Source: Vulcanimicrobiota bacterium
GTDB taxonomy: Bacteria > Vulcanimicrobiota > Xenobia > Xenobiales > JADMJV01
Assembly (NCBI GenBank): GCA_023447635.1
Contig: JAEXNA010000182.1
Location: 1-21,334 of the forward strand
Direction of reading: 5' to 3'
Length of the DNA: 21,334 nt
In this document: positions 8,012 to 14,312 of the stretch, in pieces
How positions within the stretch are numbered: position 1 is the first letter of the stretch
Layout: the number at the start of each line of letters is the position of its first letter
Notes under the pieces: model-generated
Seen by the model: the letters and a program-made list of their open reading frames with translations, nothing else
What the model was told of the DNA's origin: nothing
Database searches by the model: none
Made by a program: the position numbers and the translations under genes

Positions 8012-9610
8012 TCAAGGCTGGGGAGAGACCCCGGGTTGGGGCGACTCGGGCCCGGTCAGAGGAGCTCCGTAGCCGCCCCCGCCCGGGGTCTCGAGGCGAA
8101 ACCGGGAGCCTTTCCCCAGGCTCGTGCTAAACGATCCGGGACGCTCCGTCCAGCCATCGCTTTGCTCCCTGGTCGATTGGTGTCCCGGCTGGCCGTCCTC
8201 TCCTCCGGCCAGCCCGTAGGGCCGGGTCGAACGTCGGGTCGCCATCAGGGTCAGGGTCACTGGTTCCAGGAACTCGATCTCTTTGACCGTTCCGTCTCCC
8301 CCGCGACGCTCCCCCTTTCCCCCGGAGTCGGGCCGCAGAGCGTGCTGGGTGACTCGAAGAGGGAACTCCATTTCCAAGATCTCGGCCGGAGTCGATCGAG
8401 TGTTCGTCATATGCACTTGCAGCGCTGAAGCGCCGGGCGAACTCGGCGTCGCCCCGGCGCCTCCACCCGCCGTCTCGTAATGGACGCCGCCTTCACGAAA
8501 GCCAAAGCTCAGGTTGTTCATGCTGCCCGCCGAGGCGGCAGGGATCCGCTCTGGAACCAGTTGATGAAGAGCACCGAACAAGACGTCGACCAGGCGTTGA
8601 GAGGTTTCGACGTTTCCAGCGGCGACCGCCGAAGGAGGCTGGGCGTGGACCAGGCATCCTGGGGGAGCCTTCACTTCGAGACAGCGCAAGAGGCCTTCAT
8701 TGATCGCTACCGGCTCGTCCATCAGGCAGCGGACGACATAGGCGAGAGCGGCCTGGGTGACCGGCAAAGGGGCGTTGAAAGAGGCGGCGACAGCGGGACC
8801 GGTTCCTTCGAAGTCGGCTACCAGGCGCCCCTGGCTCAGACCCAGGTTCACAGCGATCGGCACCGTCTGATCCGCACACTCGAGCAGGTCGCTGAAGCGA
8901 GCCAGACGGCCTTCGGTCAAGACCTTCGCGAGACCCACGCGCACGGCTTCGAAGCTCGCGTCGAGCAGCGCCTCCTGGCCTCTCGACCAGGCTTCGCCAG
9001 AGCTTTTCGCCCAGCCGCTGAAGGTGCGCCGTAGACCCTCTTCTCCGACCTGGCAGGCGGACTGCTGAGCCAGCAGATCGCCTTCGCGGTCCGAGGGGTT
9101 CCGCATGTTGGCCAGCAGGATCGAGCGGAGATCCTCGTTCCAGACGTCGTTCTCGACGACGCGAACCAGGGGTAGGCGCAGTCCTTCGCCGTAGATATCG
9201 CGCTGCACACTCATGCTGCCCGGGGTCGGTCCACCGACGTCGGCGTGGTGGGCCCGCACCGCCACCACTCCGAGGCAGAGCTGACCGGCGGCTTCGAACA
9301 CCGGTCGGAGCAGGGTCAGGTCGGGAAGATGGGTTCCGCCGTCATAGGGGTCGTTCCCCAGGTAGAGCTCTCCCGGAGCCAGAGTTCGGCTGGCCAGCAA
9401 TCGACGAACGTGGGCGGGCATGCTGCCGAGGTGGACGGGGATGTGAGCCGCCTGCGCCAGCAGCTCTCCACGCGCTGAAAAGAGCGCGCAAGAGAAGTCG
9501 CGTCGCACCCGGATATTGGGAGAGAAGGCAGCGCGCGCGAGCGCGCTGCCCATCTCCTGAGCGATCCCCTGCAGCTGCTCTTGCAGCAGGGTGAGCGTGA
9601 TGCTGTTCAT
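8012..9610 (-). CDS. hyuB: hydantoinase B / oxoprolinase beta-type subunit
   Basis: A 532-residue protein of the HyuB family (PF02538), the partner subunit of HyuA in ATP-dependent N-methylhydantoinase, 5-oxoprolinase and acetone-carboxylase-type enzymes, which act in the cytoplasm. Family hallmarks: the N-terminal helix with E-M-G-S-A-L-x-R-A-A-F-S-P-N-I, RRDFSCALF, HIPVHLGSMP (57-66), GNDPYDGGTHLPD (85-97), and the H-H-A-D-V-G-G-P-T-P-G-S-M cluster (121-133) that probably forms the active-site surface. The glycine-rich end (RLETPGGGGYG) is also typical. GAAGGT eight nt before ATG 9610 is a good ribosome binding site. The gene lies only 46 bp downstream of the Lon-like gene and is probably transcribed with it. 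Its usual neighbour hyuA is 4.7 kb away. Whether the substrate is a hydantoin, oxoproline or something else cannot be told. Confidence 0.93.
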   Translation of the reverse strand: MNSITLTLLQEQLQGIAQEMGSALARAAFSPNIRVRRDFSCALFSARGELLAQAAHIPVHLGSMPAHVRRLLASRTLAPGELYLGNDPYDGGTHLPDLTLLRPVFEAAGQLCLGVVAVRAHHADVGGPTPGSMSVQRDIYGEGLRLPLVRVVENDVWNEDLRSILLANMRNPSDREGDLLAQQSACQVGEEGLRRTFSGWAKSSGEAWSRGQEALLDASFEAVRVGLAKVLTEGRLARFSDLLECADQTVPIAVNLGLSQGRLVADFEGTGPAVAASFNAPLPVTQAALAYVVRCLMDEPVAINEGLLRCLEVKAPPGCLVHAQPPSAVAAGNVETSQRLVDVLFGALHQLVPERIPAASAGSMNNLSFGFREGGVHYETAGGGAGATPSSPGASALQVHMTNTRSTPAEILEMEFPLRVTQHALRPDSGGKGERRGGDGTVKEIEFLEPVTLTLMATRRSTRPYGLAGGEDGQPGHQSTREQSDGWTERPGSFSTSLGKGSRFRLETPGGGGYGAPLTGPESPQPGVSPQP

Positions 9611-9656
9611 CGTCCAACCTTCGCGAAGCCCACGGCCTCGCTCCTGGCTGGCCCCT

Positions 9657-11876
9657 TCAGGCGACTCCGACGCGGCGCCGGCGAGACCCGGGCAGACGAC
9701 GGGGCGGGGGCTCGGCGGTGAGCCCCTCGACCGTCACCCAGGCGGATTCCAGATCGGAAACAGGAATCAGCCGCAGGGCAACCCTGGCCTCTTCGGGCAG
9801 GTTGCGCAGCAACTCCTCGGCCTCCTCGGGGCACAATAGGACCGTTCGATAGCCGGAGCGGAAGGCGGCCAGAGCCCGTTCCCTGGCCTCTCCCAGCGGT
9901 TCGATCCGTCCTCCCAGGTCGAGCCGGCCAAACAGGATCAGATCGCGGGGGATCGGCACTCCAAGCTGAGCCGAACGAAGGGCAACGGTCAGGGGAAGCA
10001 GCAGTCCAGGCAGATCGCAGGCGAACTCGGGAGCATCGTGGTGACAGCGCCAGTTTTGCCCGGTCGGAACTCTGGCCAGGCGCGAGGCCAATTCCAGCCG
10101 GTCGCTCCAGCCCTCTTCGACGGGTTCATCGTCGCCTTCGGGAAAAGCGGCGGCCAGTCGAATGTCGGCGCCGCTCGGCGTGAGCAACGGAAAGGCGACC
10201 ACGCCGACCCCGACACCGCTCCGCTCGGCGGCCGGCCACGGTTCGCCGAAACAGGATCTGGCGAGCTCGACAGACGCCGAGAGAGGACCGCCCGTGGCTC
10301 GGTGCCTGGCCAGTCGACGGGCTAGCTGCTGGCAGGCCAGACGCAGCTCGGCCACGCCCGCTCGAAACTCGTGATGGAGCAGCAGCCAGTCGACCACCCC
10401 ACCTTCCAGCGGGCCACTTCTAAGTCCAGCTTCGCGAAGCGCTGCCGGCCAAAGGTGTCCGACCAGGATAGCCCGTTTCTCTTCCCGGCCGTAGCTTTCC
10501 AGAGAGACCGTCACCGCCCGTTGACGGAGGGAGTCGGGAACCTGGTCGAGGCTGCGCACCTGAAGAACCACCTGCATCGCCGAGGCGTCGATCGGAAGTC
10601 CCAGGCCGACATCGAGGAAGCTCTTGCTTTCCCGAGGGTCGGTAAGTTCGAGAAGGGCGTGCTCGCAGTTTTGGTCCAGGGCGCCGTGGGCTTCGATTAG
10701 CAGCACGGGATCGCGACTCCCCGCCCGTTTGGCCGCTTCGTAAACCGCGCCGGGGCGGCGGTTGCGGTCGCCCTTCAGCAGGTCGGCCGCTCCGACTTCC
10801 GGCAACCGAATCCGCTCCAGGTGGCGCTTCTGTCCTGCCGCGAAAGCCCGCGCCAGGGCGCCCTGGCCCAGTCCGCTGGGCCCGACCAGAAGCACCGGAG
10901 ACGGGGTCCGGGCCGGGGCGATGCTCAGGTCCATGAGGGTGTCTTTTGCGGAACGGTGTCCCAGGATGATCCTATCCAGGGCTTTCCCGACCTGGCGAGG
11001 CGACACTTTGGCGGTTCGCATTCGCCAGGGGAAGGTCAGTAGGCTCTCCAGGCGCCGTAAAGTCTCCTGGTGCTCGGATTGGCCGGGTTCATACAGGGCG
11101 AGTTTCTCGAGTTGAGGGAGCACGAGGCGCTCGAGCAGATCGTCATCGAGTTCCAGGGTTTCGATCTTCTCTCGGACCCCCCACTCACTTTGCGGCTCTT
11201 CACCGGCATCGTCTTCTTCGGCGCAGAGCCAGGCCGTTTCTCGAAGACGCTGGTCGAGAGCCGGGCAGCGTCCTTCGGAGATTGCGGTTTGCAACAGATG
11301 GAGCAGCTGCCGTTGGGCTGACTGCACGTCGTCGCAAGCCAGGATAGCCAGAGCCTGGGCCGGCTCGAGCGGCAGCAGTGAGGCTAGAAAGTAAACCAGC
11401 GCAAGGTACTGGCCGTCTTCAATCTCGGCCACGGCCGCGTCGGCCTGCCGCCCTGCCTGCCGGCAGCGCGAGAAAAGCTGGCGAGCTAACTCTCGCAGCT
11501 GTCCGTCGAGCCGAACGACGCTCTCATGGTGCTGGGTCGGCGTCGGCAGTATCTCGACCAGAGCTCGGGGATGAGGCCTGATGGTGAGGTCGCACAGTCG
11601 AATGCGTTGGACGATATCAGCGACGGGCGCTTCCGGGCTTTCTCGAAAGACGGCCAGGACGCCGACTGGGCCCAGGTTGTCGAGTCCCGGAGCCCCGCTC
11701 CGGTCAGAAGTGAAAAGTGCGATCGTCCGACCTGAGCTGGAGAGGGCTGCTTGCAGAGAGCTCTCAAAGGGCGCCTCTACAGCGTTGAGCAAGCAGCTAG
11801 ACCCCGGAAAGCAGGGTCCATTCTCGAGCACCAGGTAGGGAAAATCGCGAATAGGGTTCATGATATATTCCATCAT
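9657..11876 (-). CDS. Lon-like protein with both ATPase and protease sites lost (pseudo-Lon)
   Basis: A 739-residue protein with the Lon layout: N-terminal substrate-binding-like domain (about 10-130), helical region (130-290), AAA+ domain (295-525) and C-terminal protease-like domain (555-720). In the AAA+ part the Walker A reads GPSGLGQGA, so the essential Lys is Gln338 and the following Thr/Ser is Gly339; the Walker B acids read E395-A396 instead of D-E. In the protease part the fold is clear (G-V-P-I-P-R-D-L-I-L-F-G, then G-G-R-I-E-P-L-G and LAAFRSGYRTVL), but the catalytic Ser of DGPSAG aligns with Gly624 (D-L-P-G) and the dyad Lys with Arg667. So neither ATP-driven unfolding nor proteolysis is expected; a scaffold or substrate-binding role is likelier. 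The frame is intact over its whole length, which argues against a decaying pseudogene. ATG 11861 (six codons in, preceded by GGA at good spacing) may be the true start. Confidence 0.85.
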   Translation of the reverse strand: MMEYIMNPIRDFPYLVLENGPCFPGSSCLLNAVEAPFESSLQAALSSSGRTIALFTSDRSGAPGLDNLGPVGVLAVFRESPEAPVADIVQRIRLCDLTIRPHPRALVEILPTPTQHHESVVRLDGQLRELARQLFSRCRQAGRQADAAVAEIEDGQYLALVYFLASLLPLEPAQALAILACDDVQSAQRQLLHLLQTAISEGRCPALDQRLRETAWLCAEEDDAGEEPQSEWGVREKIETLELDDDLLERLVLPQLEKLALYEPGQSEHQETLRRLESLLTFPWRMRTAKVSPRQVGKALDRIILGHRSAKDTLMDLSIAPARTPSPVLLVGPSGLGQGALARAFAAGQKRHLERIRLPEVGAADLLKGDRNRRPGAVYEAAKRAGSRDPVLLIEAHGALDQNCEHALLELTDPRESKSFLDVGLGLPIDASAMQVVLQVRSLDQVPDSLRQRAVTVSLESYGREEKRAILVGHLWPAALREAGLRSGPLEGGVVDWLLLHHEFRAGVAELRLACQQLARRLARHRATGGPLSASVELARSCFGEPWPAAERSGVGVGVVAFPLLTPSGADIRLAAAFPEGDDEPVEEGWSDRLELASRLARVPTGQNWRCHHDAPEFACDLPGLLLPLTVALRSAQLGVPIPRDLILFGRLDLGGRIEPLGEARERALAAFRSGYRTVLLCPEEAEELLRNLPEEARVALRLIPVSDLESAWVTVEGLTAEPPPRRLPGSRRRRVGVA

Positions 11877-11912
11877 AAACTATTCGGGCTACCCCCCTGA
11901 TTAGTGATGATT

Positions 11913-11928
11913 GAGCCTTCGTAGGCTC
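11913..11928 (-). other. hairpin in the leader/promoter region of the Lon-like gene
   Basis: Six-bp perfect arms, GAGCCT and AGGCTC, flank a four-base loop, 37 bp upstream of the Lon-like start. It could be a leader hairpin or a short operator. No T-run follows, so it is not a normal terminator. Confidence 0.4.
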
Positions 11929-12218
11929 CCACATCGGCGACGATAGTCAACCTCTGTCCCGGGTAGTAGTTTTGTGGAGAAATCTGCACAATAAGTCCAA
12001 TCTCGTTGCATGGGAAGACTATCCTCGGACTACCGTGAGGGGCGGCCTACCCCATACCAGGGTATCCGTATAAGGGTCGCCTATTAGCTACATTTGTCTA
12101 TCATTGAATCCAATATTGCTAGGCTTCATGCGGATAAATGTTTCTTTATACGAGCCTTTGACGAAGTCGATAGGGTATACCTCGGTAGCGCCCAAAATGG
12201 CGCTGTTTAGCCATCCTG

Positions 12219-12248
12219 TTGACACCGCGATCTGGCCGAACCTATACT
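12219..12248 (+). promoter_or_regulatory. sigma70-type promoter of the lipoprotein gene
   Basis: A perfect -35 box TTGACA (12219-12224) and a near-consensus -10 box TATACT (12243-12248) are separated by 18 bp, in the AT-richer intergenic region. Transcription would start near 12255, giving a leader of about 130 nt before the TTG start at 12383. Confidence 0.75.
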
Positions 12249-12260
12249 TCGGCTAGGAAA

Positions 12261-12281
12261 GTCCTCCGTGTCTCGGAGGGC
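12261..12281 (+). other. 5' leader hairpin of the lipoprotein mRNA
   Basis: Eight base pairs (seven Watson-Crick, one G-U) join 12261-12268 to 12274-12281 around the five-base loop TGTCT, immediately after the predicted transcription start. A second hairpin of five G/C-rich pairs joins 12317-12321 to 12330-12334. A 5'-terminal hairpin of this sort can protect an mRNA from decay. I do not recognise a riboswitch class in it. Confidence 0.45.
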
Positions 12282-12366
12282 ATGATTCCAACCATTCGCA
12301 GTCTATAGCAATGGACGAGCGGTCAAGAACGCTCTCGGGGGGGAGTGGTTCGGTAGTCATTTTCTA

Positions 12367-12373
12367 GGGGAGG
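12367..12373 (+). promoter_or_regulatory. ribosome binding site that sets the TTG start at 12383
   Basis: GGGGAGG lies nine nt upstream of TTG 12383. It is the best Shine-Dalgarno match in the window and supports this non-ATG start, which places a basic n-region and hydrophobic segment at the N-terminus as a lipoprotein needs. Confidence 0.7.
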
Positions 12374-12382
12374 TCATATCCT

Positions 12383-14248
12383 TTGTTACACCTTAAGGCT
12401 CGCGCTTCGCAGCGACGCTATTCTCTTATTGCATTCGTATTATCCATCGTTTTGGTGGTCTGCGGTTGCGGAAGCTCTAATAACGACTGGACCGGCGACG
12501 GGGGAGGGGGCGGTGGCGCAGCACCGAGCACGGGTTCCGTGACCGTGACAACCGCCGACAACGTTACGATTCCCACCGACGCTACAGAGACCGTATTCTT
12601 CTACTACACCAACGTCGACGGCACGGGCCAGGACATCGGTTCGTCCCGCCAGCCGGCAGGCAGCACCTTCTCCTTGACCCAGGTCCCGTCGGCCACCCGC
12701 TCCATCCGAGCGGTGTTCGTCAACCGGTTCGGTTTAGCTGTGGACTGCTACCATACGCCTGTCGAAGTCGCCACCGGCGGCAGTACCACCACCGAGATCG
12801 AGGACGGCGACCAGGAGCCCGTGCCGGACTTTACCGTCACGGTACTGCCTGACCCGGTACGGGTTGGCATCAACCAGAGCACGGAACTGCAGGTCGTGTT
12901 GGATTACGGCGGTTTCCGCCTTCCGCTGACCACGGCTAACCTCAACGCTCTGGCTGGTGCTGGTCGCTTCAGCCTGACCAGCAACTCTCCGACCATCCTG
13001 GGCGTCACGCCCCCGGCCACCCTGCGCGGGATCCGCACCGGGACGGCCACGGCGACCCTGACTCTTGACGACCAGGTCCTGACCTTCACCGTCTCTGTCG
13101 TTCAAGGCGGTGTACCGGGTGGAGCAACCGCTGGTGGAGCAACCGCTGGTGGAGTCACCGCTGGCGGCGTGGACGCCGGTGGAGTCGACGCTGGTGGAGT
13201 GGACGCCGGTGGAGTCGACGCTGGCGGCGTAGATGCCGGTGGTGTCGATGCTGGTGGTGTCGACGCCGGTGGTGTGGACGCTGGCGGTGTGGACGGTGGA
13301 AACACTGGTGATATCGTCACCAGTCTGACCATCACTCCCGCTTCCGTCTCGATGAACGCTGGGGAAACTTCGGCTCCGATTGCTGTCGTCGGTCAAACCG
13401 AGAACGGCACCGTCACCATTCCGCTGAGTTCGGTGAACTTCAGCTCGAGTGACGAGGACGTGGCTACGGTGAATACCGAAGGTCGGGTGGTTATCGACGC
13501 TAATGCCAACGACGGCGACACCGCCACCATCACCGTCAGCTACGCCCAGCCGGGCCGGCAGCCGGTGACGGCTCTGATTCCCGTCGTCGTGGATGATCCG
13601 GCGCTGATCCAGCTGAACGTTGCCTCGATTGTGGATGCTCTCCCTGTAGGCGGATCGACGACTCGACTGATTGTAGAAGGCCTGTTCTCGGATGGGACTG
13701 TCCGAATCCTGGACGCCGACCTTCTCGAGTTCCTCGGACAAAACGGCTCGCTACTCGCTGTAAACGACCTTGGGATCGTCACTTCTAACTCCAACGGACA
13801 AACCGGGTTGGCTGACATTGTCGTTGCGCTTACCGAGCAAGGAAGGATCGAGCTTGGCCTTGACGCCAGCGTCAACATCCTGGGAGCGATCAGGCTCGAC
13901 GTCACCGATCAAACTCCGTCGGGTGAGGCTTCCCCCATCTTGACCGTCGGACCGGACCCGCTGGTGCTCTACCTGCTCGGAGGTCCCGGCCAGAGCGGAG
14001 CTCTCACGGGAAGCGTCACGCTACCTAACGGGCGTACCGTCGACGTAACGCCGACGATCACCATCGATGGGCCCAGCGGCGGTCTGCTCACGGTCGTAGG
14101 TAACGTGGTGAGCGGGGTACTTGGCACCCTGGTGGGTGGTGAGCAGCTGCTCACCGTCCGCTACAACGGCGACCCCGACGGCGGGGGCCCCCTTGGCACG
14201 GTCAACCTGGTCGACCAGGTGCTGGTCCAAGTTCGGCTGTTCCCTTAA
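12383..14248 (+). CDS. exported lipoprotein with Ig-like domains and a GVDAG repeat stalk
   Basis: A 621-residue surface or envelope protein. Residues 1-29 are a lipoprotein signal (basic start, hydrophobic core, LVVCGCG; Cys27 or Cys29 lipidated), followed by a flexible Gly-rich linker (six Gly at about 39-44). Residues 152-240, 312-404 and 405-500 are beta-rich Ig/Big-like modules; the second has the typical start (L-T-I-T-P-A-S-V-S-M) and the A-T-V-N-T-E-G core of bacterial Ig-like group 2 domains. Residues 247-306 are twelve tandem pentapeptides, mostly G-V-D-A-G, probably a spacer or stalk. The only lysine in the whole translation is K5 in the signal peptide, so the mature chain has none and is rich in Asp, Thr, Gly and Val. 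The gene stands alone with its own promoter and terminator. Adhesion or cell-surface structure is a plausible role, but no ligand or enzyme motif is visible. Confidence 0.85.
   Translation: MLHLKARASQRRYSLIAFVLSIVLVVCGCGSSNNDWTGDGGGGGGAAPSTGSVTVTTADNVTIPTDATETVFFYYTNVDGTGQDIGSSRQPAGSTFSLTQVPSATRSIRAVFVNRFGLAVDCYHTPVEVATGGSTTTEIEDGDQEPVPDFTVTVLPDPVRVGINQSTELQVVLDYGGFRLPLTTANLNALAGAGRFSLTSNSPTILGVTPPATLRGIRTGTATATLTLDDQVLTFTVSVVQGGVPGGATAGGATAGGVTAGGVDAGGVDAGGVDAGGVDAGGVDAGGVDAGGVDAGGVDAGGVDGGNTGDIVTSLTITPASVSMNAGETSAPIAVVGQTENGTVTIPLSSVNFSSSDEDVATVNTEGRVVIDANANDGDTATITVSYAQPGRQPVTALIPVVVDDPALIQLNVASIVDALPVGGSTTRLIVEGLFSDGTVRILDADLLEFLGQNGSLLAVNDLGIVTSNSNGQTGLADIVVALTEQGRIELGLDASVNILGAIRLDVTDQTPSGEASPILTVGPDPLVLYLLGGPGQSGALTGSVTLPNGRTVDVTPTITIDGPSGGLLTVVGNVVSGVLGTLVGGEQLLTVRYNGDPDGGGPLGTVNLVDQVLVQVRLFP
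13121..13300 (+). repeat. 12 x 15-bp in-frame tandem repeat (G-[AV]-[TD]-A-G)
   Basis: Twelve 15-bp units encode two GATAG, one GVTAG, eight GVDAG and one GVDGG. The peptide is nearly constant from the fourth unit while third codon positions vary (GTG/GTC/GTA, GAC/GAT, GCC/GCT, GGT/GGC/GGA). Alanine codons alternate GCC and GCT through units 4-11, a hidden 30-bp period that suggests duplication of a two-unit block. Confidence 0.95.
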
Positions 14249-14270
14249 AAGTCAGCTCTCCCAGTAAGAT

Positions 14271-14298
14271 GGGCCCGGCTTCGGCCGGGCCCTTTTTT
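14271..14298 (+). terminator. rho-independent terminator of the lipoprotein gene
   Basis: A nine-bp all-G/C stem (14271-14279 with 14284-14292) closes a TTCG tetraloop (14280-14283) and is followed at once by six T (14293-14298). It starts 22 nt after the lipoprotein stop. The opposite strand has no T-run after the stem, so it is one-directional and does not terminate hyuA. Confidence 0.95.
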
Positions 14299-14312
14299 GA
14301 TCCTCGGAGCCT

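Larger units (their letters stand above)
11877..12382. other. 506-bp divergent intergenic region, AT-richer than its flanks
   Basis: No gene of 60 codons or more is present. By hand count 245 of 480 bases (11881-12360) are G or C, about 51 %, and 12061-12180 falls to 40 %, clearly below the neighbouring genes. The left end must hold the promoter of the Lon-like gene; a hairpin lies at 11913-11928. The right end holds the strong promoter and leader of the lipoprotein gene. Between about 11990 and 12200 I see no tRNA, riboswitch or other RNA family I recognise, only a weak 5-bp hairpin (12048-12064). Confidence 0.7.

Noticed and set aside
12158..12181. TTGACG and TATACC as a second promoter upstream of the lipoprotein gene
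   Set aside because: The boxes are only 12 bp apart, too close for sigma70; the pair at 12219-12248 is far better.
12255..12382. Riboswitch in the lipoprotein leader
   Set aside because: Two hairpins are present but no conserved core of cyclic di-GMP, cobalamin, glycine or other classes that I know could be matched.
13121..13300. Regular repeats considered as a CRISPR array
   Set aside because: Units are 15 bp, directly abutting, in frame, with no spacers and no cas genes.
12734..13741. Open frame of 335 codons antisense to the lipoprotein, including a PPAST-type repeat in a third frame
   Set aside because: The repeat and frame are by-products of the 15-bp array, whose length is a multiple of three and so keeps other frames open. 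Signal peptide, ribosome binding site, promoter and terminator all favour the plus strand.
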